Source of the DNA: Uranotaenia lowii
Lineage: Eukaryota > Arthropoda > Insecta > Diptera > Culicidae
Direction of reading: 5' to 3'
Assembly: GCF_029784155.1 (NCBI RefSeq)
Contig: NC_073692.1
Location: 241,137,756 to 241,201,755, forward strand
DNA: 64,000 nucleotides
Shown here: positions 42,837 through 54,275 of the stretch, in pieces
Numbering within the stretch: the first letter of the stretch is position 1
How the letters are laid out: each line of letters starts with the position of its first letter
Notes under the pieces: model-generated
Database searches by the model: none
Told to the model about the DNA's origin: nothing
Seen by the model: only the letters and a program-made list of their open reading frames with translations
Position numbers and translations under genes: made by a program

Positions 42837-43217
42837 GATTCATCGTAAGATAATTATAATTTTCAAGCGGGGAAATCGAATATTCCATCAATCATCTATA
42901 ATATAAAAAAAGTTATTCAAATGAATCTAAATCTAAAAAAATGGCATCCGAATAAACAAAATGAAATAAAACATGTTGTTTTTATTTATTTTCCAGGAAA
43001 CACATTCTCTTTAAGCAGAACCTTTAATATCCACCATACGGAAGCTTTTGAAATAAGGGGTAGTTTTCATCCGCTGCGTTTGAAATAAGGGGTAAATTTC
43101 ATCCGGTGCAAGCGTTATCAAGCTGAGTACCCCTTAAAGGGTACAGCGGCTGTATCCTTTAAAAGGAGTTCTCCCAGTCTCATTGAATAACGGGTCAAAA
43201 GTATTCGTTAAGGGGTA

Positions 43218-43693
43218 CACAGCAAAAAAAAATGTAACGCTGGAAGATGTAATTTGTGGAGACGACGTAGTGTTAGGGCTTTTTGTTGTTATAATACATT
43301 TTAACGACGTACACGAATGCGAACATGTCGTGTAGTGTAATATCACAACCTTCTATGTGATATCGCATCAAGTAGTCAATGTTTTCCTCAATTGACGTTC
43401 AAATGTTATTCATTTCAAAAAGGAAGAAACGGATTACGGACCTCAGCTGTATTTGTTTGGCTTGTAAGTACAACTAAAATTTTATAAAAATGTAAGCAAA
43501 ACCATAGGTTCAAATATAATGTGATTATTTTTCATTTTTAGGCAGATTCGGAAGGTTGGCATTTGCGGGTCAAAAATAATTCTATAATTATCAAACAGCC
43601 GGGTACATCAAGAAAATGTAATATTAGGTACCATTTGCGACTCAAGTTATGTGCAGGTATTTGATGTAATATCACGACACTTTTTTTGCTGTG
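43218..43693. mobile_element. TA-flanked MITE inserted in the right TIR of the 42455-43707 element
   Basis: Termini CACAGCAAAAAAA are inverted at both ends and flanked by TA (43216-43217, 43694-43695). Removing the element and one TA restores the host TIR (GGGG-TA-GCCAAAAG against GGC-TA-CCCC), which confirms the boundaries. It is 476 bp and non-coding. Confidence 0.8.
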
Positions 43694-43919
43694 TAGCCAA
43701 AAGTTAGCGTGCACGAAAAACGGAAAATATTTAACCATATCAATCCTAATTTGTGTTAACCGGGCTGAATATGTGCGGTTACTAATTCAAGAGTAACATT
43801 TGAATAAGATATATACACATTTTGTATTTTAATAAAGAAAGTTATTTAAAAAAAAAGATTTGCAAACACGACGATCGCAGAGCAATTAGAGAAATAGATT
43901 TTCTCATTCGATTTTTTTT

Positions 43920-43934
43920 AGAGTAGAAGGGGGA
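43920..43934 (+). promoter_or_regulatory. Polypurine tract of the LTR element
   Basis: AGAGTAGAAGGGGGA directly precedes the 3' LTR. Such purine runs prime plus-strand DNA synthesis in LTR elements. Confidence 0.75.
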
Positions 43935-44188
43935 TGTGTGGCGGTATATTTCTACGACTTCAGTAATGTGTACATATCTTCAGCGATTACACTATAATCC
44001 TACATCGACATCGATTATCCCCTCGTACATACGTCAACACACATCCTCTCGCCGTCCCCTTCTATCGCCCGCGTCGGAAACGACCTCTCGCTCGCTCGAC
44101 AGGGCATAGGAACAGCTCCCGACGAACATCGGCATAAATGGCCAGGTAAGACCCTCCGCGCCCTCACTAGTCCAGACCGGACCGCACA
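43935..44188 (+). repeat. 3' LTR, 254 bp
   Basis: Same length and sequence as 39442-39695, followed by the duplicated target GCCTG (44189-44193). Confidence 0.95.
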
Positions 44189-45214
44189 GCCTGTAATTCG
44201 TATTGAAAAACACCATTTAGGGGAAAACTGTACAAGACGCACCAGCGCACAGTGGTAAAAAATGCGAAAAAACGTGATCGTTGCTTATAACTTTTTTAGT
44301 TCACATTTTAGCTTATTCGTGTGTTCGGAGAAGTTTGTCAGTAAATTCAGCTTTGTAATAAAAAACTTTTATTTTTCTGATTAATCCCCTTACAAGCGAG
44401 ATAAAATTTCTAACTTTTCTGTTATAGGTTTTAGCTCTTTGATGTCTTCGACAAACTTGTTTAAAATTGATTCTAAAATAATTATTCTCCGAGTTATAGC
44501 CTGATGCTAAAAATACAAAATTTGCGCTTCCAAACCTTTGGAAACACACATAGTAGAATGCGCTATAGTTTCATAGAAATCGTTGTTTTTAATACAAACA
44601 TGGAAAAGTAAAATTGATGTATCTCGCTCGGATACTAGTGGATACAGATGATTGTATCAGCATCTTGTAGGCGAAATCTTTGACTTCATTTTGCATCTAA
44701 AGCGAGCAGCCCGATGTTGCCCGGTGTTTGAAGAATAAGGCGTGAAGAAGCATTATTTTCGGAAATCTTTTTTTACATGTTCAACAAAGTGGTGTATTTG
44801 AATAAGACACACAACTTTGTGGAACATATTATTAAACTTAAAATTAACTGAAAAAAGTTATTATTTATTAACTGATTTTTAGAGATAAAGTTTCTTATCC
44901 AGCCGATAACTCGGAGAATAATTATTTTAGAATCTTGACATCTGAGACAGTTGTAGAAAATTTGATTTTAAACAAGTTTGTCGAAGATATCAAAGAGCAG
45001 GGCCGTAGGAAGAACTGGCTCATGGGGGGGGTTTTGATGACAAATTTTTCTCAATAACATTTTTGCTTAAACAATGCCTACACAAGTGAAAAATTGTATA
45101 TGTACTTAGTGCAAATTATTCAAATTAAAGTTATTTTGCATTAAAAGTTGTTTATTTTTGAAATTAAGTCCTAGGAGAAGCCAATTTTGTTCATGAAGCT
45201 TTCAGAAATATAGG

Positions 45215-45300
45215 TACTTGTGATATAGCTCAGTTGGTAAATCAGTTGCCTCCTGAGTTGATATCCGTGAGTTCGAGCCCAAGAGTAAACATCGATCACA
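45215..45300 (+). mobile_element. tRNA-derived SINE head (copy 2)
   Basis: A-box TAGCTCAGTTGG (45226-45237) and B-box GTTCGAGCCC (45271-45280) stand at tRNA spacing, with TGTGAT and ATCACA able to pair at the ends. The layout is that of the minus-strand copy at 1935-2045. A run of nine A at about 45358 might mark the tail. Confidence 0.6.
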
Positions 45301-46332
45301 GTTGTTCCAGATAGGTTTTTTAATACCTGGTGCGCCAACTACATCGAAAATCGAGACAAAAAAAAATGGATTTTGAACCTTCATTCAGTATTTTTTTTTT
45401 GTAAACTCACTTACTTTAGCAAGCTTCTGAACCATAAGCATAACCGTTTTAAGCATTGGATGAAAATGTATCAAATATTCAGAAATAAAAGTAAAAAAAT
45501 AAGATTTTCGGTTCAAATAAGGTTTTTTTACTACTCTTGTAAACTCGATTAAAATTTAAGACTAAGTTAGAACCTTTGATTTTGAAGAATCTGCAATATA
45601 TGTAAGTTTTGTAAATAAAATTTCCAGCTGAATTTTTACATAAGGATAAAAAACAAGTTCAAAAATTATCATTTAATATTTAATATTTCATAATTTCAAT
45701 CCCGTTATTAAAGTTTTCAAAATCAAAATCTAGATTTTTCAAAAAACAAATTCTTTGAAATGCATTCAGATCTTATTTTTTATATGTGATTTTCTCCAGG
45801 TTTGTGTTTCTAATCTAACTTTGATAAATTAAAAATTTTAATTTTGAATCAAGAATCAAAGTTATCAAACTCCAATCTCCTTCAATTTGAATCCCTGATG
45901 AAATTTTAACATCGATATTTTAATATTGATCATAAAACTTAAATTTGAGCTTAATCTGAATACAAACCTTGAATTTTAGTTCCAAGTCTGAATTCTGCAT
46001 TTTGAACCCAAATTCTAAGCCTGAATCTAAATTCCGGATAAGAAATCCAATGAATTTGAAAACAAAAAGCGAAATTTGTATCAGAACCCTTGACCAGAAA
46101 TCTTTTATTTGAATGTGAACTTATGGTTTTCAATATGATTTTTTTTCAATTATTTATTCGTAACTGAACCTGAAAAATTTTAATAAAATTGTGAATAACG
46201 AAATTTTTACATATTTTTAATTTCTGGACTCATGAATTGGACAACTCTGCACATAAATTGAGAATAAAAATTTCAGATCCAAATCTTAAAAGTGGTTTGA
46301 ATTTCAAATATTTTTTTCTCATATTCCGAAAT

Positions 46333-46390
46333 TCAACTGCTTATGTTGGGTTGAGTATCCGCAACACTTATGTTGGGTTGAGTATCCGGG
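46333..46390 (+). repeat. Short tandem duplication (TTATGTTGGGTTGAGTATCC)
   Basis: The 20-base block TTATGTTGGGTTGAGTATCC occurs twice about 29 bp apart within the hAT-type element. Confidence 0.8.
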
Positions 46391-47339
46391 CTTGCCAAAT
46401 CCAGGCAATTTTATCCTGATACCTTGCGAAATAAGGGTATATTGTTTTAAGTTTTTCTTAAAAACTCGTCCAATACACAGGGAAATTTCAGAATTATTCC
46501 TCTAAAATAAAGAAGAGAAACACACGGATTATGGGCGATGGAATCGAAAAGTTATTCTTTCTCTCCTTAAGAAAAACCCGTAAGATCTGTCAAAAGTTGG
46601 GTGAAATTTTAGCCGCATCCCACTTGCACTAATGCAAAACCATCACCCAAATTCGGCAGCGCTTCGATCGCCTATTGTTTTTAATTTTTTTGAAACACAT
46701 CAGGCGATTCAGAATCATTAGAAAAATCAATCTTCCAAAAAATCGTTTATGTTTTTTGATAAAATTTGATTAAAAAAATTATTTGGAGACAAGATACATG
46801 ATTCTAAGGACACAATTGAAATTTTCGTTTGATTTTGCAAATAGAGTGAGAAAATCTGCTTAAAATCCGTATAATCTGGTAAGCTTAGTCTAACTTTATT
46901 GGGATTCAATATTTGGGACACAATTACTTTCAACAAGTGAGAATTTTTTTGAAAAACTGTTGTAGAATTGTGGTCCTGGAATGAGATTTCGAGGTTTTGG
47001 AGTCAAGATTGTCAGACTATTGTCACTCTTGAATCATTTACGTGGTTCATCGAAATTTGATTAGAAAATTCAAATTTTATGTTTAGTACAACATTTCACT
47101 TGGCATCTTCGGACCTTCATGGGGGGGGTTTAACCCCCAAAACCCCCCCCCCCCCCGTTCCTACGGCCATGTCAAAGAGCTAAAACCTTTAACAGAGAAG
47201 TTAGAAGTTTTATCACAATTGTAGGGGGATTAATCAGAAAAATAAAAGTTTTTTATCATGAAGCTGATTTTACTGACAAACTTCTCCGAAGACACCAATA
47301 AACTAAAATGTGAACTAAAAAGTTATAAGCAGGGTTGGT

Positions 47340-48141
47340 CGGCTCTTCTCAAAAAACAAAGAGCCGGGAGCAACCAACACTGTTTTCAGTTCGGCTTCCG
47401 AGTGTAATCCTCTTTCGCTGATCGTGCTCCACTCGTTACCCGAGTTTACACGAGCTGTAAGTGACTCGGACGGCAAGTGTGAGAGCATTTGCATCCGAGT
47501 GGGAGAAAGAGAATTCTAAACAAAGAGCGCCCTGTGTTTCAGTCATACACCTCAGAGTAAAGAAGGAAAAAATTATTTAGACTCCCACCACACAACGTAG
47601 AAAAAATATAAACAATTTCTACTCCGCTACCATGCCTACTGCTGTTAGCAGTTTTGAATTTTTTTTTTTTGCAAAAGGTAGCGTTCGAAGAAGAGGTGAC
47701 AGGTGGTTTCATCAAAAAGGACATCGCGAAGAACAAAAACCAGGATTTTTCAGGACCCCAGTAGATTGGTGGAAATGAAATGCAGCTCTTCTTAGATTGC
47801 ATAAATTAAGGCGAAATAGCGGTGCAGTATACGCCTTCATTTATGCAGCAGAAGAGATATGGGAGCTTTGATTCGTAAAGTAGCATCTTTTCTCGTGAAC
47901 GTACCTAGAATAAACTGAGTTAGCTCTCGAATCTCCTCAGCACATTGCGCAACAGATTTTCCGGAGAAGGGAATTCTCTTCATCAGCGGATATGAATGCT
48001 CTCGCTCACTCTTATGTGTTGACAATCTCACTCCCAATTTCAGTGCGATTTATCTCTCCCCGCACCGATTGGGGGAGCAGACGAAAAAAATTGCACTCTC
48101 TTTCACTGGACAAGCCGATCTGAGGAGTTTTGCCACCCATG
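47340..48141. mobile_element. Non-autonomous hAT-type element, 8-bp target duplication GTTATAAG
   Basis: GTTATAAG occurs at 47332-47339 and 48142-48149. Termini are CAGGGTTGGTCGGC and, inverted, CATGGGTGGCAAAAC. The 802-bp element carries a fragment of the CCAGGTG family (about 47690-47850) that also occurs beside the LTR element. Confidence 0.75.
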
Positions 48142-49268
48142 GTTATAAGCAAGGATCACGATTTTTGCATTTTTGACCACTGTGCAGCGGGGTAAAATGG
48201 CCCATGTCATTTTTTCTCAAAAATGCACTAACCAATGGCTTCGAATGATGTTTTCCAACATTTTTATTGTAGCAAACAAGCTTTTTCATCATTAATTATA
48301 TGAAAAGTTCACAAAAACGACTTGAGTTCTTAGAAACAGAACGATTAATGGAATCAGCGTGAAACCTATTATTTTTCATGGTTAAGATTTAAGGTTTTAT
48401 GGTAAACTGACCAGGGTAATCTGATGAATCTACCGCTTATCGTTTTTCCACTCGCATGCACTTTCGGAAGACTATAAATATTTTGTTGTATTTTACTAAC
48501 TTCATACAAATTTTGACTAAAATCAATCATATCAAAATTGGGACGAATGCCCACAAGACCATGTGTTTTAGGCTCAAATTTTGAATGCTGTTAACTTTTG
48601 ATAAAACCCAAATATCGAAAAAAATGCCATTCTTTTTATTTGCTGACTCCAAAATTTCGATATCAATGCATGATTATATCAAATTTCTTCCTATTTCGAG
48701 TTAAAAAGGTGCGTCAATATTTGACTCAAAAAAATTATCTGCTGCCATGTTTGCCGCGATATCAGTTAAGGAATTGAATTTCGTTGCCTACCTGAAGGCG
48801 TTTTACCAAGAAGGCAATATAAAAGTGTATTTTAAAAAGCGAAATTTTCGATAAGTTTAGCATTAGTAAATGATTTTTTTGCCAAAGTATGTTAAGTTTA
48901 CAAAAATACGATGAACATGAAATTAAACACTTTATGTTTCAATCTTTACATTCCTTATAATCATTGATTTATTTCTTACCACTCTTACGGTGTGTAGTTT
49001 TGGCGTTCTACCCCGCGGTTTGTTTTCTGGATGTTAAAGTTTTTTTCAAAAATATGATCAAAATCGTGTTTTTATCATATTTTTTCTTTTTGATAATACG
49101 TAAATCTGATCCCTGAATCGTCGTAAACTTTAAATTTGGTGCTTAGATGATTGGTATTGCTGAAAATAACAATTATGCTTAACTGGTGCGTCTTGTATAG
49201 TTTTCCCCTAAATATCACCTGAACCGAAGATCATCATCTGTTAAATGGGTTCAACTATTTTATTACAG

Positions 49269-51100
49269 ACTAGCTGATCCCGTACGAACTTCGTTTCGCA
49301 TTTAACTTTAACACCGATGATTTTGTATTTGTTTGGTAATTGGTTCGAATTTCCACCAAACAATTGCTTAAAATGCTAAACAGAATTTGCACGCGACCTG
49401 TTTGCTTGTCTACCAAACGGAAATTTAAAATAAGAAATTGATTGACCGTCGAAAAGAACTCTCGTGTACGAATTTTTGTCTTTTTCGGATGCATCACAAC
49501 GAATTATGTCTAAAATATTAACGACCCCTTTTCTGTCGTCTGATTAGAAATTTTAATTCATAAATCAATTGTCCGTTTTCTGGATCATAATGCATAATAA
49601 AACAATTATTGCAAAAACATTAAACAGTAAATGTGGACGACCCCTTTTTCTGTCGTCTTATAGAAAGTTTGTTATCATGAATCGATTCCTCGTCCTGCAA
49701 AACTCTCGTCTTTAAATTTTTGCCTCGATATTGCAAAAAAAATCGAAAATATTATGACGAAGCCTTTTACTGATTCATTGTCAAAATTTGACACGTGAAA
49801 TCAAAAACATGTGCTGTAAAACTCCCATGTGCAAATTTCCATTATAATCCGATGTATAATCAAGACAATGGGGCTTATTCTGAAAGTCACGTGATGTGCA
49901 AAATTTCACATCGTTGTGCCGACTCCAGAAACCACTCTAGGCTAAAAGTTTCAGCTCAAATGTCCTGTGATCGATTTTTGGAGCACATTCATACTAACGT
50001 TTCTTCTCTGAAACATTTTCTGAAGTCAGGATAAAGAAGTGAAATTTTGTGAGTCACATCACTCGACTCGCAGAATAACCCCCAATATAGCCAAAACAGT
50101 GAAAAGATATTATGGATGATCATTTTTGCCGACCCCTGACTTGAGATTTGAAATCTGAAACAATTGCTCGTCTCTCTAAGCTTCTATGTGGAAATTTTCA
50201 TCTCTATCCAATGCATGATAACGTCAATATAGCAAAACATTGAACAGTTTATATGGACTCAATTATTCGTTCCTTGAAACTCCCACGTACCAAGTTTCCA
50301 TTTTAATCCAATGTATTTAAGCATTAATATCGCAAAAACAGTGTTAATATGGACGACCCCTTTGGTCGACCTCTGACCCTGAATTTGAAACCTAGAATCG
50401 ATTGATCGTCATCCACAAAATACTCTTATGCAAATTTTCATCAAAAACAAATCTAAAATAACGCCAATATCGCAAAAACATTGAACAGTTGATATGGCCA
50501 ACCCCTTTTGCCGACCCCTTCTACAAAATTTGATAACTGGAATCGATTGCCCATTCCTTAAAATCCTCGTCCGGAAATTTTCATCTCAATCCAATCTATA
50601 TTAACGGCAATATAATAAAAACATTTAAAAGTTGATATGGACGACCCCTTTGGCCGACCTCTGACCCTGAATTTAATACCTGGAATCGATTGCTCGTACC
50701 TCAAAATGCTCATGTGCAAATTTTCATATCAATCCAATGCAAAATAACGTCAATATGGTAAAAACACTCAACAATTCATATGGACGACCCCTTTTGCCGA
50801 CCCCTGACACAAAATTCAATACCTGGAATCAATTTCTCATCTCTCAAAACCCCCATGTGAAAATTTTTGTCACAATCCAACGAAAAATAACGTCAATATC
50901 GCGAAAACAATATTTGTCTTGTATGGACGACCCCCTTTAGAAAGGGTCATCTAAAAATCTGAAAACGTTTTTCATCATTCCTGGTTCTAATAAGTATCCA
51001 TGCCAAATTTCAGCTCTCTAGCTCTTAAGATGGATGAGCCTATAGAGGACAAACAAACAAACAAACAAACAAACCCACAGAAATTGCTTTTTATATATAG
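49269..51100 (+). mobile_element. Repeat-rich element, unit 1 of a head-to-tail pair
   Basis: The unit begins ACTAGCTGATCCCGTACGAA and ends with a run of ACAA repeats (about 51051-51075) followed by TTGCTTTTTATATATAG. Its body is a diverged array of ~143-bp repeats containing GGACGACCCCTTT, TCGATTG and GCAAATTTTCATC. No coding frame is credible. Superfamily unknown to me. Confidence 0.65.
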
Positions 51101-53324
51101 ACTAGCTGAACCCGTACGAACTTCGTTTCGCTTTAAATCATTGGTACGTCAAAATGAGTTTAGAAAATGAATTCGAAACATTCTTTCGACAATTTTGGGG
51201 AAAAAATTCAACAGTGTTTAAATTTGCTACTTTTACTATTACTTGAAATTCAAATTAAACGGTTGATTGGATTTTTATTAAAATTTATGTGAGAGTGTTT
51301 TCTTCTCGATCGGTTGCAAAATCTAGACATTATGGCAGAAACATGTACTATTTCTTTATGTGCACGACTCTTTAGCTCGACCTTCACACTTAAATTGGTA
51401 TCAATTAACTGCCTCCAATAAAATTATTGCACAAAACACTGAACTTTCAATGAAACCCTCTTTTTCTGTCCCATGGCCCGAAATTCGATAATTGAAACCA
51501 ACGTTACGTTCCTCAAAACTCCCTTGTGCCATTTTTCCTTTTCAAATTATGTGTAAAATAACGTCAGGAACTTGAAAACAGTGAACAGTGAATATAGACG
51601 CCATTTTCGCCGACCCTTGACACGGAACATGCTACCTGGAGTCAATTGCTCATAGTTTATAACCCTCATCTGAACATTTTCATCTCAATCCAATACATGA
51701 TCACGACAATATCGCGAAAACAGTGAGCAACTGACATGGACGGCCTTTTTTTTGACCACGATTCAAAACTTGACACCTGAAATTAATTATCTTTTCTGTT
51801 AAACTTCCATGTGTCAATTTTCATTACAATTCTATGCTCAATCAAGAGAATATCGTAAAAACAGTGAACAGATAATAACCCCTTTTGCCGACCCCTGAGT
51901 CAAGATTTGAAACCAGAAAGCAAAAGAGCGTCCCTTAAAACTCCTATGCGGAAATTTTTATCTCAATCCAATGTAGAATAACGTCAAAATCGCAAAAACA
52001 TTAATCAGTGAATATGGACGACCCCTTTGGCCGACCCCTGACCCTAAATTTGATAACTGTAATCGATTGTTCGTCCCTCAAAACACTCATGTGCTAATTT
52101 TCATCACAATACGAACTATAATAACGCCAATATCGCAAAAACATTCATCAGTGACCCTAAATTTAATAACTGTAATCGATTGTTCGTCTCTCAAAACACT
52201 CATGTGCAAATTTTCATCACAATCCGGTGTATAATAACGCCAATATCGCAAAAACATTAATCAGTGAATATTAATCAGTGAATATGATCAGTGAACTGAC
52301 CCTAAATTTGATAACTGTAATCGATTGTTCGTCTCTCAAAACACTCATGTGCAAACTTTCATCACAATCCAATGTAAAATAAAGCCAAAATCGCAAAAAC
52401 ATTAATCAGTTGATATGGACGACCCCTTTTTGCCGACCCCTGACCCTAAATTTGATAACTGTAATCGATTGCTCGTCTCTCAAAACACTCATGTGCAAAT
52501 TTTCATCACAATCCAATGTAGAATAACGTCAAAATCGCAAAAACATTAATCAGTGAATATGGACGACCCCTTTGGCCAACCTTTGACCCTAAATGTGATA
52601 ACTGTAAACGATTGTTCGTCTCTAAAAACACTTATGTGCAAATTTTCATCACAATCTGGTGTATAATAACGCCAATATCGCAAAAACATTAATCAGTGAA
52701 TATGGACGACCCCTTTGGCCGACCCCTGACCCTAAATTTGATAACTGTAGTCGATTTCTCGCCTCTCAAAACACTCATGTGCAAATTTTAATTACAATCC
52801 GGTGTACAATAACGCCAATATCGCAAAAACATTAATCAGTGAATATGGACGACCCCTTTGGCCGACCTCTGACCCTAAATTTGATAACTGTAATCGATTG
52901 TTCGTCTCTCAAAACACTCATGTGCAAATTTTCATCACAATCTGGTGTATAATAACGCCAATATCGCAAAAACATTCATCAGTTGATATGGACGACCCCT
53001 TTGGCCGACCCCTGACCCTAAATTTGATAAGTGCAATCGATTTCTCTTCTTTCAAAATACTCATGTGCAAATTTTCAACACGATCCGACAAAAAATAACG
53101 TCAATATCGCGAAAACCATATTTGTGTTGTATGGACGACCCCCTTCAGAAGGGGTCATCCAAAAATCTGAAAACATTTTTCATCCTTCCTGGACCTAATG
53201 AGTATCCATGCCAAATTGCAGACCTCTAGCTCTAAAGACGGCTGAGTCTATAGAGGACAAACAAACAAACAAACAAACAAACAAACAAACAAACATACAG
53301 ATAATTGCTTTTTATATATATAGA
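51101..53324 (+). mobile_element. Repeat-rich element, unit 2 of a head-to-tail pair
   Basis: It starts ACTAGCTGAACCCGTACGAA directly where unit 1 ends and closes with ACAA repeats (about 53262-53295) and TTGCTTTTTATATATATAG. The array is most regular at 52017-53000, where GGACGACCCCTTT recurs at 52561, 52705, 52848 and about 52991. The direct abutment shows one copy inserted at, or was duplicated from, the end of the other. Confidence 0.65.
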
Positions 53325-53334
53325 TGTATAGTAC

Positions 53335-53748
53335 CTACACAGAAAAAAAATCTGAATCCTTAACAACACTGAAATTGGAAATCTTTAATGTTACATGACA
53401 TAGAACGCGATTTGTTAATGTAAATTTACAGATTAAAACAAGATTGAAACCTTAACAGCACTGAATTCTAATGGCATAAATATTACTTGACACGGAACGC
53501 GATATTTGATGGAAATTTACATCACATATGATGTAAATAAAAAGAAGCATCACATATGATGGAATTTTCAGTGCGAATTGAATATTACACGTCTTTAATA
53601 TTTTACACGTCTTTCAAATTCCACACGCCTGCAGATGTTTACAGGCGTGTAATATTCAACTCGCACTGAAAACTCCGTCATATATGATGCTTCTTTTTAT
53701 TTACATCACATGTGATGTGATTTTACAGATTTTTTTCGTAGTGTGTAG
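53335..53748. mobile_element. Foldback MITE, ~414 bp
   Basis: Ends CTACACAGAAAAAAAATCTG and, inverted, CTACACACTACGAAAAAAAT frame a long palindrome: the block with ATCACATATGATG, AAATAAAAAGAAGCATC and TTTTCAGTGCGA on the left is repeated in inverse on the right. The centre is a GCCTGCAGATGTTTACAGGC hairpin. Confidence 0.75.
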
Positions 53749-53869
53749 TGTTTCTTCGTTTGAAATCATTTTCAAAATAATATCTACATTTTTTAAAACT
53801 GCTTAGTGAGTTTATTAGTCGATTTTTCTGTACAATCTCCAAAGTTCAGAAAAAATATTATTAAGTTAC

Positions 53870-54275
53870 TAGTCTGGGCTAAAATGCATCAAGATACTAA
53901 TCTTGTTTCTATACGCTGAAATATGATTGTTTTAAATCACGCGTTTGTTTATTAGAAAATTTCATCCATCCAAAAATAAATTTTTATGATTTCAGCCATG
54001 TAGATTGTTATTGGTATTTTGACCCCTAAACGATGCAGCACCCTTTTGCTTTAAAAAAAAACATTTTTGACCGAAAAAAATGTAAAATTTATCTCGAACA
54101 AAAGCAAAAATAGCTGCAATTGTTGCTTTATGCGTTATAACATTACAAATACATCAAAAACTAAACATTTTCAAACATTTCCATTTGAGTTTTCTTAAAA
54201 AACAAAATTTGTTGCAACTTACCCCTTTGTCTAAGTAGAATGAAAATAGCATGTTTTTGTAAATTTAAAAATTCC
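53870..54275 (+). repeat. MITE fragment, TACCGTCAA family
   Basis: GCTAAAATGCATCAAG through CTTACCCCTTTGTCTAAGTAG matches the interior of 7613-8582 in order. Both termini are missing. Confidence 0.5.

Larger units (their letters stand above)
42455..43707 (+). mobile_element. TIR DNA element nested in the LTR element, with two intron-like segments
   Basis: The left end CTAACTTTTGGCTACCCCTT is matched by the inverse of the right end once a later MITE at 43218-43693 is removed; an inner block GACCCGTTATT is also inverted at both sides. TACCCCTTATTTT-type motifs recur subterminally (about 42550, 43055, 43085). Without the MITE the element is about 775 bp. The superfamily and target duplication are not settled. 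It has no transposase frame. Confidence 0.7.
39442..44188 (+). mobile_element. Non-autonomous LTR retrotransposon with hairpin array
   Basis: Two identical 254-bp LTRs (TGTGTGGCGG...CGGACCGCACA), a 5-bp target duplication, a primer-binding-site-like TGG at the left and a purine-rich tract at the right define a complete 4747-bp LTR element. The 4.2-kb interior has no gag, protease, reverse transcriptase or integrase motif, so it depends on a coding partner (a LARD-type element). LTR identity implies recent insertion. Inside are a 94-bp-period hairpin array (40063-40648) and a nested DNA transposon (42455-43707). The superfamily cannot be read from the interior; a 5-bp duplication fits Gypsy or BEL/Pao. 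Confidence 0.92.
44998..47171. mobile_element. Non-autonomous hAT-type element, 8-bp target duplication TCAAAGAG
   Basis: TCAAAGAG stands at 44990-44997 and 47172-47179. Termini are CAGGGCCGTAGGAA and, inverted, CATGGCCGTAGGAA, with a G-run or C-run just inside (45024-45032, 47140-47156). It is 2174 bp, AT-rich and without a transposase. It contains the second tRNA-type SINE copy and a 29-bp tandem duplication at about 46335-46390. Confidence 0.82.
44218..49210. mobile_element. Foldback TIR element broken by two hAT-type insertions
   Basis: The left end TAGGGGAAAACTGTACAAG is matched in inverse at 49210 (TAGGGGAAAACTATACAAG). The first ~300 bases (44218-44520) form a long arm whose inverse runs from about 48190 back to 44895 once the insertions at 44998-47171 and 47340-48141 are removed; shared blocks include GGGGATTAATCAGAAAAATA and GAACTAAAAAGTTATAAGC. 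Without the insertions it is about 2 kb. No transposase frame is seen. Confidence 0.7.

Noticed and set aside
45215..45300. Functional tRNA gene
   Set aside because: A and B boxes are present, but extra bases break the T-arm/acceptor junction and a second degenerate copy occurs at 1935-2045, which fits a SINE.
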